A DNA stretch of 27,917 nucleotides. It comes from JBMTVT01 sp049451635. Lineage in GTDB: Bacteria > Bacteroidota > Bacteroidia > Flavobacteriales > Flavobacteriaceae. The first letter of the stretch is position 1. The number at the start of each line of letters is the position of its first letter. A program made the translations under genes and the position numbers. The notes beneath the pieces are model-generated. The model worked only from the letters and a program-made list of their open reading frames with translations. It did not search any database and was not told where the DNA came from. Shown piece by piece: positions 1-8,062 of the stretch. Location: assembly GCA_049451635.1 (NCBI GenBank), contig JBMTVT010000032.1, positions 1-27,917 of the forward strand, in the 5' to 3' direction.

Positions 1-198
1 TTTTTTTAACCTAACACAACTCCCTTGTTTACTGTAAGTTATAACCTGTTTTTGACCAAAAAAAAGGTATGTTGCTATATAAAATGTTCACTTTTTGCCG
101 ATCTGAACACTGAACTAACCGACCAGAGCGGCCCCTTTTTAATTTTTCCGTAACAGTTGAGTCCCTTTTTTGCCGCTTAATGATATTCGTGACAGATA
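1..198. other. Intergenic edge with no recognisable gene
   Basis: All frames are broken by stops and I recognise no protein or RNA family. The part from about 100 to 198 is more GC-rich than the neighbouring DNA. It leads into the folded repeat at 201-261. It could be a remnant of something further left. Confidence 0.5.
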
Positions 199-200
199 GT

Positions 201-261
201 GCGTTAGGGATTGCAGCTAGCTACCTTGTAGCGCGAAAAGCCCGACCCGATAGGGTAACGC
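201..261 (+). repeat. Structured dispersed repeat, copy 1 (three-way-junction fold)
   Basis: Outer stem GCGTTA (201-206) pairs with TAACGC (256-261). Inside, GGG (207-209) can pair with CCC (241-243), enclosing TTGC/GCGA and a perfect hairpin GCTAC-CTT-GTAGC (220-232). A second hairpin is ACCC-GATA-GGGT (245-256). The blocks CGTTAGGGATTG, AAGCCCGACCC and AGGGTAACGCC recur at 7971-8053, while the inner hairpin sequence differs but still folds, as expected of a conserved structured element. It lies ten bases past the porin stop. There is no U-tract on either side, so it is not a plain intrinsic terminator. Whether it acts as RNA or is only a mobile repeat cannot be told from the sequence. Confidence 0.7.
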
Positions 262-271
262 CCAAGTATAT

Positions 272-2239
272 TTAGAGAAAGAAGTTCCAAACAACACCAA
301 AACGCACAGTAAAATCGCGATAGGGATATGTTGGTGCCGAGTAATAATCATAACCAGTAAACGCTGAATTAAAATGTTCGGCTTTGAGATATATTCGTGT
401 TTGACGAATTTTTGCATTTAAAAAGAAATCTAACCGTGGGAAATCTCCAAATTCTCTTTCGTTTTGAACATAAAATTCTGCCAGAAGCGGACTATAGTTA
501 TTCATGTAGTATTTAGTAAAGTAACTGAGCGTTAACCCTGTTTGCAAATACATGGCTTTTTTGAACAGATGGCTTGAGAAATAAAATGTGTTTCTAGTGG
601 TTAGCTCTGGTGTATTTAGCGCGTTATTTTCGTCTTGTACGTTTTGGTATAATATGGTATTGTTTAAGGCGAACTTACCAAGTTTGATTTCATTCTCCAG
701 CTTTACTCTTAAATAGGTTATTGATTCGTTATTTTGAAATGGCTTTACTTGATTGGTATTTGAGTCTTCTTTAAAGTATACATAATCGTTTATTGTATTG
801 AAATCTACAATTATGTTAGCCAATTTTTTATACTTTAATTGAAATGCCAATTGTTGGGTTTCGGTATTAGTGAAGCTATTTTGCCAATTATAGCTTATAT
901 AGTCGCTTTGATATAATAAGGTATTATAATTTGGAGCTTGTGAACTATGGTTTAAAGAAGCTGATGCCAAAATATCTTCATTTAGCTTAAAACTGGCTTG
1001 CGCTTTTATAAAATTACCATCAAAATCACCAGATATATTTATGCCCAACTCTCCTTTTAAGTCAAATCCTTTATGTTTTTTATGGTATTTACCTCCTGCC
1101 GAAAAAATATCCCCTTTTAATCTATTAGTTATTTTACTAGCATTTAAAATTATTAATTTATCATAACCATAATTATAGTTATTACTACTAATGTTGAATT
1201 GTAAATCTCCTAAAATATCATTACTGTAATTCAATTGTAACTGATTATAGAAATTCTCTAGCGTGGCCTTGTCATTTACTCTAACACCAAAGGCATCTCC
1301 AAAAAAAGACGTAGCTGCCGATGTTTGATTATACTCAAAATATTTATCTTCAAAAGACATGATATGCCCAAAACTTAATTTGTTTTTTGATAAAGAATCT
1401 TTTTCTCTGATAATTTTATAATTATGCTCTAGATGAAATCGTTTACCACGCAACATGCTTTCGGCGTTTTCAAAATTCACCTCTAAGATTGATCTGTCTA
1501 AAAATTCTGGCTCTCCACTTTCAAATGACGTGACGTTATTATCACGTAAACCACCATTTTCTTGATTTAATAAATCTTGGGTAACTATATGCGCTCTTAA
1601 ATTGTAACGGTTATTTTTTGTTCTGTAATTTGTAGTAAACCTAAAATTACCAGTACTCGTTAAAATATGTTGGTATTTCCCAAGAGACCTTAGCCCTTTA
1701 TAAGCAATTGAAAAATTGAACTGTGGCGTTGTGTTTACAGTAAAAAAAGAATCCGCAAGTTGCCCTTGCTCAAAAGCTGTTTTATAAAACAATTCAGTTA
1801 ATGGTGTAGGTACTCGGTAATAATTAATGTCCTCTATTTCCATATAATTGAAATGTCTTGCACGAGCACCAAAAACAGGCATTAAACTTGAATTTTCAAA
1901 ATTATAAGTTAACCTGTTATAGGTTTGACCCAAGTTTGAAAATGGCATTAAACCAAAATTATCTTTTCGCAAATAATTAAACTTGTATTCTTTTTGTATG
2001 GTAAGCGTGGTATCAACAAATGTAGTGTCATTTGCATAGGATATTATTAAATAGTCTTCTATTTTAGCTTTTGTTTCCCCTTTTCCTTTACGTGATTTAA
2101 AATTTCTTGCGCCCCTTAATGTGTCTTGTGTGTTTAAGTAACCAGCGCTGTCATATATTCTTTTTTCAGGCTTCCGAACCTGGGCATTTAACCCATTACA
2201 AAGCAAAATAAAAAGTAAAACAAAGATTATTTTATTCAT
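272..2239 (-). CDS. Putative outer-membrane porin, flavobacterial type
   Basis: Predicted exported protein of 655 residues. An N-terminal signal peptide (MNKIIFVLLFILLCNGLNAQ) is followed by alternating hydrophobic/aromatic strands, abundant Asn, Tyr and Phe, and a C-terminus ending in aromatic residues (VVWNFFL), all typical of a large outer-membrane beta-barrel. Length and position divergent from rnhB fit the 'putative porin' family of Bacteroidota; the solute is unknown. The frame is open to a TTG at 2260, but I start at the ATG ending at 2239: it begins the signal peptide directly, and the TTG lies inside a good -7 promoter box (2258-2265). That gives a leader of roughly a dozen bases. 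It is transcribed alone. Confidence 0.8.
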   Translation of the reverse strand: MNKIIFVLLFILLCNGLNAQVRKPEKRIYDSAGYLNTQDTLRGARNFKSRKGKGETKAKIEDYLIISYANDTTFVDTTLTIQKEYKFNYLRKDNFGLMPFSNLGQTYNRLTYNFENSSLMPVFGARARHFNYMEIEDINYYRVPTPLTELFYKTAFEQGQLADSFFTVNTTPQFNFSIAYKGLRSLGKYQHILTSTGNFRFTTNYRTKNNRYNLRAHIVTQDLLNQENGGLRDNNVTSFESGEPEFLDRSILEVNFENAESMLRGKRFHLEHNYKIIREKDSLSKNKLSFGHIMSFEDKYFEYNQTSAATSFFGDAFGVRVNDKATLENFYNQLQLNYSNDILGDLQFNISSNNYNYGYDKLIILNASKITNRLKGDIFSAGGKYHKKHKGFDLKGELGINISGDFDGNFIKAQASFKLNEDILASASLNHSSQAPNYNTLLYQSDYISYNWQNSFTNTETQQLAFQLKYKKLANIIVDFNTINDYVYFKEDSNTNQVKPFQNNESITYLRVKLENEIKLGKFALNNTILYQNVQDENNALNTPELTTRNTFYFSSHLFKKAMYLQTGLTLSYFTKYYMNNYSPLLAEFYVQNEREFGDFPRLDFFLNAKIRQTRIYLKAEHFNSAFTGYDYYSAPTYPYRDFTVRFGVVWNFFL

Positions 2240-2257
2240 AAACACTATTTTCCGAGG

Positions 2258-2265
2258 CAAAAGTA
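2258..2265 (-). promoter_or_regulatory. -7 promoter box for the porin gene
   Basis: The minus strand reads TACTTTTG, a match to the Bacteroidota -7 consensus TAnnTTTG. It lies about 20 bases upstream of the chosen ATG. A clear -33 TTTG is not seen; TTTA lies at about the right distance. Confidence 0.5.
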
Positions 2266-2373
2266 ATTATTTGAACGTAAACTGCTATTAAATATTTTAA
2301 ATAAAGAAACCTCAAATAACCTAATCAATTAATAAATATTGTTATTTGATACCTTTATTAATATTTTAGCTTT

Positions 2374-2973
2374 ATGCTTTTAGAAAAACACTCAAGTTTT
2401 AATATTGAATGTGGTACAGATGAAGCTGGTCGTGGTTGTTTAGCTGGCCCGGTTACAGCTGCAGCGGTTATACTGCCAAAAGATTTTAAAAATCTCATAT
2501 TGAATGATTCTAAGCAACTTAGTGAAAAGAAAAGAGATTTACTAAAAACCATTATTGAAACGGAAGCTTTACATTTTGGAATTGCCCATGTTTTTCAAGA
2601 ACAAATTGACAAGATTAACATACTTAACGCATCTATTCTTGCGATGCACAAATCTATTGATAAATTAACTTTAAATCCAGAGTTCATTATTGTAGATGGC
2701 AATAAATTTAAACCTTACAACAATATCCCTTTCGAAACCATTATTAAGGGTGATAGCAAGTATTTAAATATTGCAGCTGCCTCTATTTTGGCAAAAACCC
2801 ATAGAGACACATACATGAATATGATTCATGAGGAATACCCAATGTACAACTGGAAACAAAACAAAGGCTACCCAACTAAAGAACATAGGGATGCCATAAA
2901 AAAATACGGTATAACAAAATACCACAGAAAATCATTCAGATTATTGCCTGAACAATTAAAGTTAGACCTATAA
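2374..2973 (+). CDS. rnhB: Ribonuclease HII
   Basis: Endonuclease that nicks at ribonucleotides in DNA-RNA hybrids, for removal of misincorporated ribonucleotides and primers; cytoplasmic. The 199-residue length is normal for the family. The DEAGRG signature is at residues 16-21, with the acidic metal-binding set D16, E17, D108 (in IIVDGN) and D127 (in KGDSKY). The AAASILAKTHRD block follows, and the YPTKEH and HRKSF stretches match the family C-terminal part. The ATG at 2374 gives the usual short lead before the signature. The porin gene diverges upstream, and the lipoprotein gene starts 31 bases downstream in the same direction, possibly co-transcribed. Confidence 0.97.
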   Translation: MLLEKHSSFNIECGTDEAGRGCLAGPVTAAAVILPKDFKNLILNDSKQLSEKKRDLLKTIIETEALHFGIAHVFQEQIDKINILNASILAMHKSIDKLTLNPEFIIVDGNKFKPYNNIPFETIIKGDSKYLNIAAASILAKTHRDTYMNMIHEEYPMYNWKQNKGYPTKEHRDAIKKYGITKYHRKSFRLLPEQLKLDL

Positions 2974-2978
2974 GTTTT

Positions 2979-2986
2979 TATATTTG
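2979..2986 (+). promoter_or_regulatory. -7 promoter box upstream of the 3005 lipoprotein gene
   Basis: TATATTTG matches TAnnTTTG exactly, six bases after the rnhB stop and 18 bases before the next ATG. It suggests the lipoprotein gene has its own promoter in addition to any read-through from rnhB. No convincing -33 box. Confidence 0.4.
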
Positions 2987-3004
2987 TAAAAATTAATTCA
3001 TCTC

Positions 3005-5428
3005 ATGAGATTTTTTTATTTAGCCCTCATTACCCTACTTGTTTTTAGCTGTGATACTACCCAAACCAATCGTACTAAACTTATTGATTTTGTCCCCGAA
3101 AATGCTTCAGCAATCATAAAATCTTCCAATATGGAAGGTTTAAAAAGCAGCATCAATAACAGCGATTTTTTACAAGAAATTTCAAAAACCAAGTCTTATA
3201 AAAATTTAGAAAACAGGCTTGAAAATTTATCTTATTTAAATCCCGTAAATGATATATTGATTTGTTTTTCTTCGGATTTGAATGATAGCCTTCAATATTC
3301 CATCATTACAAAAAATCATCCAGATTTATTTTTAACCGATTCCTTACCAAACTATTCTGAAGAAACTCTTAAATACAAAAACAAAACCATTACAAAATCA
3401 ACTATCAACAATCATACTTTTTATACCACCATTGTAGATAATACATTTTTTGCTTCGTCATCAAAAGATATTGTTGATGCTGTTTATAACAAAACCAATG
3501 CGGATGATGAATTTGAAAAAATTTATAGCACCATAAACAATGATAAAACCTGTTCATTCATTTTAAAATCCAACAACTCTTTTATTAAATCATTTTTTGT
3601 TGAAGATTCGTTATGCGCTAAAAAACTTACAAACTACATTGCTGCTGATGTTGATGTTAGCCAAAATAGTATGCTCATTAACGGAGTTACAAAGGCTAAA
3701 GATTCATCAAGCTTAATAAATATTTTTAAAAACACCATTCCACAAGAAAATGTAACCCAAAATATTGTGCCTTCAAATAGTGATGGTTTTTTAAGTTTCA
3801 CGTTTGACGATTTTAAAACTTTTGAAACAAATCTGGCTAAATTCAACAAAAAAGATTCTATTACAAACACCTTAACACTTTTTAATGACATTGTTGAAAT
3901 TGGTGTTATCTATGAAGATGAAAATCGCGCCATTGTTTTAAATTCCATTGATATTATTGCCACAAAAGATGCCCTTTTAAGCGAGCAATCAGTTATTGAC
4001 ACGTATAGAGAAATTCCTATTTATAATTTTAGTAACCCCGTTTTATTTGCCAAAACCTTTTCACCGTTAATTTTCTTTAACAATGCCAATATTTACTGTG
4101 TGTTAGATAATTTATTTGTATTTGCTGATGATGTTGAAATGCTTCAAAACATAATTACAAACTATCAAAACAAAACAACGCTTAGCGAAAATGATAACTT
4201 TCAAAATATAAAGGAGCAGTTAAGCGATGCATCATCACTTCTTCAGGTAACAAATTCAAATACCTTAAAAACAATTTTGAATAAAAACTTTGAAAACAAT
4301 GGCGATTTCAACAAATACAATGCATCTGCCGTTCAATTTATATACGACACTAATTTTGCACATGTAAATGCTATTATAAAAAAGAATGAAACTAAAACAA
4401 CTTCAAATTCGGCTAAAGAATTGCTTAATATCAAACTTGATAAAGATTTATTGAACAACCCACAATTTGTAACAAACCACATTACCAAAGAAAAAGAAAT
4501 AGTGGTTCAAGATGTTAATAATAACCTTTATCTAATTTCCAACAAAGGAAAAATTCTCTGGAAAAAAGCATTACATGGCCCTGTTTTAGGAAAGATTGAA
4601 CAAATAGATATTTACAAAAACGGACGCCTACAACTTGCTTTTGCAACGCCAAACAAACTTTATGTTATAGATAGAAATGGTAAAGATGTAGCGCCATTTT
4701 CTGTTAATTTTAATGATGAGATTACACAACCTCTATCTGTTTTTGATTATGATAAAAACAAAAACTATCGCCTTTTAGTGACTCAAGACAAAAACGTGTT
4801 AATGTATGATGTAAACGCAAAACCAATAAACGGTTTTAAGTTTAAAGCTGCTAATGGCACTATTATTTGTCAGCCCAAACATTTTAGAATTGGCAGTAAA
4901 GATTACATTGCTTTTAAAACGCAAAACAAACTTTATATTTTGGATAGAACCGGCAGAACAAGAGTATCTCCAAAAATAGACTATGCCTACTCTAACCAAC
5001 CTATTTTCTTATACAACAATACTTTTACTACCACCAGTTTAAATGGCGATTTAGTTACTGTTGACACCAAAGGAAGTGTGTCTTCAAGAGGACTCAATCT
5101 TGGTGAAAACCATTATTTAGAGACCAGCAGCAAAACACTTGTAACTTTAAGTGAGAACAAACTATCCATAAAAAGTAAAACCACCGAGTTGGATTATGGT
5201 GAATATTCAAATTGCAATCTTTTTTATATAGATGATAAAATTTATGTATCGGTAACCGATTTACAGTCACATAAAATCTATCTTTTTGATAGCCAATCTA
5301 TATTGCTTGATAATTTCCCAGTTTATGGAAACTCGCCAATAGAATTGGACCATATTGACAAATACAGAAACCTTGAATTTGTTACGAAAGGCGAAAGCAA
5401 CTCCATAATTTTATATCAAATTAATTAA
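3005..5428 (+). CDS. Large lipoprotein with propeller-like C-terminal half, function unknown
   Basis: 807 residues. A short signal sequence ends in the lipobox LLVFSC, with Cys16 as the likely lipidation site, so the protein is anchored to a membrane facing the periplasm or surface. Residues about 25-470 contain repeated alpha/beta stretches resembling DUF3352-type proteins (my recollection of that family, not a search). From about 475 to the end, repeated blocks such as LYLISNKGKILW, LYVIDRNGKDV and LYILDRTGRTR have the spacing of PQQ/WD-like beta-propeller blades. A protein of this kind after rnhB is common in flavobacteria. No catalytic motif is visible. A scaffold or binding role is possible, but this is inference. 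Confidence 0.75.
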   Translation: MRFFYLALITLLVFSCDTTQTNRTKLIDFVPENASAIIKSSNMEGLKSSINNSDFLQEISKTKSYKNLENRLENLSYLNPVNDILICFSSDLNDSLQYSIITKNHPDLFLTDSLPNYSEETLKYKNKTITKSTINNHTFYTTIVDNTFFASSSKDIVDAVYNKTNADDEFEKIYSTINNDKTCSFILKSNNSFIKSFFVEDSLCAKKLTNYIAADVDVSQNSMLINGVTKAKDSSSLINIFKNTIPQENVTQNIVPSNSDGFLSFTFDDFKTFETNLAKFNKKDSITNTLTLFNDIVEIGVIYEDENRAIVLNSIDIIATKDALLSEQSVIDTYREIPIYNFSNPVLFAKTFSPLIFFNNANIYCVLDNLFVFADDVEMLQNIITNYQNKTTLSENDNFQNIKEQLSDASSLLQVTNSNTLKTILNKNFENNGDFNKYNASAVQFIYDTNFAHVNAIIKKNETKTTSNSAKELLNIKLDKDLLNNPQFVTNHITKEKEIVVQDVNNNLYLISNKGKILWKKALHGPVLGKIEQIDIYKNGRLQLAFATPNKLYVIDRNGKDVAPFSVNFNDEITQPLSVFDYDKNKNYRLLVTQDKNVLMYDVNAKPINGFKFKAANGTIICQPKHFRIGSKDYIAFKTQNKLYILDRTGRTRVSPKIDYAYSNQPIFLYNNTFTTTSLNGDLVTVDTKGSVSSRGLNLGENHYLETSSKTLVTLSENKLSIKSKTTELDYGEYSNCNLFYIDDKIYVSVTDLQSHKIYLFDSQSILLDNFPVYGNSPIELDHIDKYRNLEFVTKGESNSIILYQIN

Positions 5429-5729
5429 AGGTATAGTTTTCAACATTGTTTGTTTAATAAATAAGTTTCACTTGCCTTTTGTAAATAGAAACTAATCTCT
5501 ACATTTAGAAATCTGTTAATCAAATATTTACAAAAAATCCCATAATTAATTTTAGTAATTTTCGTTTTAGTTTAACATCTAGTACGAAGTTATGATGCCA
5601 TAAAAAATAACGATAACCAAATCGCAAGTCCTCAAATCTTACGGAGTGTCGAAGCATTATGCTTTGGCGTTCTTTTTTGTAATTATTCAAACTTAATTTA
5701 ATAGTATTGCAGTCCTAAAATATCTGTTT
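5429..5729. other. Non-coding interval, possible small RNA ending in a terminator
   Basis: No ORF of note on either strand. The left half is AT-rich. From about 5570 the composition becomes more balanced and ends in the terminator-like hairpin at 5644-5678. A near-match to a -7 box, TAATTTTC, lies at 5556-5563. A transcript from about 5570 to 5678 would be around 110 nt. The hairpin is too far from the preceding stop (more than 200 bases) to be an obvious terminator of that gene. Confidence 0.35.
5644..5678 (+). terminator. Rho-independent terminator-like hairpin
   Basis: GAGTGTCGAAGC (5644-5655) pairs along all 12 positions, four of them G-U, with GCTTTGGCGTTC (5661-5672) around an ATTAT loop, followed at once by six T. 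The G-U pairs mean it folds well only as plus-strand RNA, which fixes the direction. It lies 50 bases before the nucleoid-associated protein gene. Confidence 0.6.
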
Positions 5730-6779
5730 ATGATTTCACGAAAAAATGCCTCCGTCACAAAATTTATTATACATAAAGTTGGTAATAAGTTTAATGATAC
5801 CAAAAATGCGTTTTCTGAAAAATTAGTTGATTTTGATGAAGCTAGCTACGATTTAATGCTACCCTTTCTTTTAAGACCATTTGCCAGTGTGGTGCAAAGT
5901 TATAGATTTAATCATCATGCCAATATTTCATTAAATGAAATCAATAGCTATAGCTCACAAATTTTTAATGATGAAGAAACTTTTATTGAAGTTTCAAAAC
6001 ACATTGTCAACCATTTATACGAGCAATCAAACTCTGCAAATATAAAAACTGGCGATGTTTTGGTGGTACTTTTTGAGGGTATTGAATTTAGAGACATAAT
6101 CACCAATGCCATTGGTGTTTTTAAGATTGAAAACAAAGTGAATTTCTTTCAAACTTATTTAGAAAATAAAAGTTATGATGTGTTGGTACAAAAAGGCATT
6201 AGCTCTAAAAAAGTGGATAAAGGCTGTTTGATTTTAAACCAAAGCGATACAGAAGGAAACATTATTTTAAGTGTAGATAATAATAGTTATGATGCGCAAT
6301 ATTGGGTGAATCATTTTTTGAATATTAAGTATGCCGATGATGCCAATAACCATACCCAACAATACATTGAGCTTTGTAAAGATTTTTCAACCGAAATTTT
6401 AAAAACCAGTTATGGAGCCCAAGAACAAAACACATTTTTAGCAAAAACCATCGATTTTTTTAAGGAAAATGAAGTCGTAAATGTGGAGCGATTTAAAGAA
6501 GAATTGTTTGAAGACGACAAACAAATTAGGGAATTTGAAAATTACAAAAAAGAATTTGAAGGCGAACAAAACATTGTAATTAGAAACCAATTTGATGTCG
6601 CTGAAGCGGTTGTGAACAAAGAGAAGAAAAAGATTAAAACCGATATTAAATTAGATACCCATATACAAATAAAACTGGATATTGATGCCCCTGATGCCTC
6701 TGCCGAATACTTAGAACGTGGTTATGATGAAGACAAGAAAATGCATTATTACAAGGTGTTTTTTAATGCTGAAAGCTAA
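5730..6779 (+). CDS. Nucleoid-associated protein, NdpA/YejK-like family
   Basis: 349 residues, the usual length for this family, which associates with the nucleoid and whose exact role is poorly defined. No signal peptide or membrane segment, so cytoplasmic. The N-terminal part (ISRKNASVTKFIIHKVGNK), the SGS-free middle with GDVLVVLFEGIEF and the block KGCLILNQSDTEGNIILSVD (split across about residues 165-185) agree with bacteroidal members I know. The C-terminal third is charged and may bind nucleic acid. The ATG at 5730 starts directly before the conserved N-terminus. It stands alone, with the inverted-repeat element at 6863-6933 between it and convergent lipB. Confidence 0.8.
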   Translation: MISRKNASVTKFIIHKVGNKFNDTKNAFSEKLVDFDEASYDLMLPFLLRPFASVVQSYRFNHHANISLNEINSYSSQIFNDEETFIEVSKHIVNHLYEQSNSANIKTGDVLVVLFEGIEFRDIITNAIGVFKIENKVNFFQTYLENKSYDVLVQKGISSKKVDKGCLILNQSDTEGNIILSVDNNSYDAQYWVNHFLNIKYADDANNHTQQYIELCKDFSTEILKTSYGAQEQNTFLAKTIDFFKENEVVNVERFKEELFEDDKQIREFENYKKEFEGEQNIVIRNQFDVAEAVVNKEKKKIKTDIKLDTHIQIKLDIDAPDASAEYLERGYDEDKKMHYYKVFFNAES

Positions 6780-6862
6780 ATTTAATATTTGAATTTGTTA
6801 GAAAAAAATTACAAATTTGTTTAACTATCTATATAGTCAATTGAAACTGACGAAATCTTGAG

Positions 6863-6933
6863 AGTTGGCAACAATGAACTTGAAAAGGAGCGCGTTAGCG
6901 CGGTTCAAGTGGCCGTAGGCATTGTTGCCAACT
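6863..6933. repeat. 71-bp nested inverted-repeat element
   Basis: A perfect 14-bp terminal inverted repeat, AGTTGGCAACAATG (6863-6876) with CATTGTTGCCAACT (6920-6933), encloses a second stem, ACTTGAA (6878-6884) with TTCAAGT (6904-6910), and a third, GCGC-GTTA-GCGC (6890-6901). The only sizeable one-sided bulge is GGCCGTAGG (6911-6919). It is far more GC-rich than its surroundings and sits between two convergent genes. No U-tract flanks it. This is the architecture of a small palindromic mobile repeat (REP- or MITE-like) or of a structured RNA; I cannot tell which. Confidence 0.7.
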
Positions 6934-7018
6934 TTAGATTATAAAAACACCAAATATGGTATACAAATTAACAGCGTAAATCAATTTTTAACCTGTAGCC
7001 GTATTTCAGCACTAGACA

Positions 7019-7717
7019 CTAAAAAATCTCCGCCTCAAAGAGATTGGAAAAATGTTTTAGCAGCTTTTGTTTTACCTCAGCTTGATCAACTATTTTTTTA
7101 CCCAACTCTACATTTAAAGAGGTAACGGCTTTCCCACGAATGCCACAAGGTATTATATTATCAAAATAACCCAAATTGGCATTTACATTTAGAGCAAAAC
7201 CATGCATAGTTACCCAACGGCTGGCGCGCACACCCATAGCACAAATTTTACGCGCAAATGGTGTACCTACATCTAACCAAACACCCGTTTCACCAGGGCT
7301 TCTTTCGGCTTTTAAACCATAATCTGCAAGCGTGAGAATAATCATTTCTTCAAGTAAACGTAGGTATTTATGGATATCGGTAAAAAAGTTTTCTAAATCC
7401 AAAATGGGATAGCCAACAATTTGTCCAGGGCCATGGTAGGTAATATCGCCACCACGGTTTATTTTGTAAAATGTTGCTCCTTTTTTGGCAAGCTGTTGCT
7501 CGCTTAAAAGGAGGTTTGACAAATCGCCACTTTTCCCCAAAGTATATACATGCGGATGCTCTACAAACAAAAAATAATTATTGGTTTTTAAACCAGCTTC
7601 TTCTCGCCTATTTTTTATTTTGGTATCTACAATGCCTTTAAACAATTGTTCTTGGTAATCCCAAATTTGTTTGTAGTCTTTATAGCCTAAATCTTGCAGT
7701 TCTATTTGCTTATTCAT
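7019..7717 (-). CDS. lipB: Lipoyl(octanoyl) transferase
   Basis: Transfers octanoyl groups from acyl-carrier protein to lipoyl domains, the first step of endogenous lipoate synthesis; cytoplasmic. 232 residues, normal length. The signature RGGDITYHGPGQIVGYPI is at about residues 88-105. The catalytic pair appears present: Lys157 (ARKICAMG) and Cys191 (IIPCGI). The HPHVYTLGKSG block near residue 55 also matches. The ATG ending at 7717 leaves the usual short N-terminus. A -7 box lies only six bases upstream, so the mRNA may be nearly leaderless. No lipA is in view. Confidence 0.96.
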   Translation of the reverse strand: MNKQIELQDLGYKDYKQIWDYQEQLFKGIVDTKIKNRREEAGLKTNNYFLFVEHPHVYTLGKSGDLSNLLLSEQQLAKKGATFYKINRGGDITYHGPGQIVGYPILDLENFFTDIHKYLRLLEEMIILTLADYGLKAERSPGETGVWLDVGTPFARKICAMGVRASRWVTMHGFALNVNANLGYFDNIIPCGIRGKAVTSLNVELGKKIVDQAEVKQKLLKHFSNLFEAEIF

Positions 7718-7723
7718 AGGCTA

Positions 7724-7731
7724 CAAAATTA
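7724..7731 (-). promoter_or_regulatory. -7 promoter box for lipB
   Basis: The minus strand reads TAATTTTG, matching TAnnTTTG, ending six bases before the lipB ATG. The implied transcript starts at or within a few bases of the start codon. Confidence 0.45.
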
Positions 7732-7746
7732 CGATATTTTTACGGT

Positions 7747-7905
7747 TTAACTTTTAGGATTGTTAAGTATTACCAAAGCTGCAATAACACCAGGAACCCA
7801 GCCACATAGCCATAGTAAGAAAACGATAAATATAGAACCACAACCTTTATCGATAACGGCTAAAGGTGGACAAATAATAGACAGTAAAACTCTCCAGAAA
7901 CTCAT
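7747..7905 (-). CDS. Small Pmp3/YqaE-family (UPF0057) membrane protein
   Basis: A 52-residue ORF, MSFWRVLLSI to ILNNPKS. It has the family pattern: a first hydrophobic helix with CPPLAV (residues 12-17), a short polar turn with DKG and CG, then a second long hydrophobic helix with LLWLCGWVPGVIAAL. Two membrane helices predict a small inner-membrane protein. Relatives in bacteria, yeast and plants are linked to membrane potential and salt or cold stress; its role here is inferred only from family. It lies between lipB and the folded repeat, on the lipB strand, 29 bases upstream of the lipB start, so co-transcription with lipB is possible. Confidence 0.88.
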   Translation of the reverse strand: MSFWRVLLSIICPPLAVIDKGCGSIFIVFLLWLCGWVPGVIAALVILNNPKS

Positions 7906-7907
7906 AC

Positions 7908-7940
7908 TTTGAATTATTTTAATTGATGATTATATGTTTG
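7908..7940 (+). promoter_or_regulatory. Two-box promoter reading into the folded repeat and lysS
   Basis: TTTG at 7908-7911 and TATGTTTG at 7933-7940 are separated by 21 bases, a good fit to the Bacteroidota -33/-7 pattern. Transcription would start near 7946, run through the folded repeat at 7971-8052 and reach lysS, giving a leader of about 190 bases. Confidence 0.45.
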
Positions 7941-7970
7941 ACGTAAAAGTAACCAGTTTGTTACACTTTA

Positions 7971-8052
7971 CGTTAGGGATTGAGCAATTGTTGGAGCTAC
8001 TTGAAAAGAGCGACTTGCGAAAGCCCGACCCTGAACTTGTTGAAGGGTAACG
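7971..8052 (+). repeat. Structured dispersed repeat, copy 2 (upstream of lysS)
   Basis: Outer stem CGTTA (7971-7975) pairs with TAACG (8048-8052). It shares CGTTAGGGATTG, AAGCCCGACCC and AGGGTAACGCC with copy 1 at 201-261. The second hairpin is ACCCT with AGGGT (8028-8048), enclosing AAC/GTT. The inner arm is longer than in copy 1 and includes GCT and CTT pairing AAG and AGC around 7996-8011. A short ORF that spans it and runs into lysS in another frame looks like chance. It lies on the same strand as lysS between two candidate promoters. Confidence 0.7.
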
Positions 8053-8062
8053 CCAAAAAAAT

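Noticed and set aside
217..417. 66-residue minus-strand ORF over the end of the porin
   Set aside because: It overlaps the porin coding end and the folded repeat and has no protein features beyond chance hydrophobicity.
2240..2260. TTG start giving the porin seven extra residues
   Set aside because: The TTG overlaps a -7 promoter box and the added residues precede a complete signal peptide that begins at the ATG.
6863..6933. Inverted-repeat element as an ordinary terminator for lipB or the NdpA-type gene
   Set aside because: No U-tract on either side and the nested stems are far more elaborate than needed.
6922..7125. 67-residue plus-strand ORF overlapping lipB
   Set aside because: Begins inside the inverted-repeat element and continues antisense to lipB.
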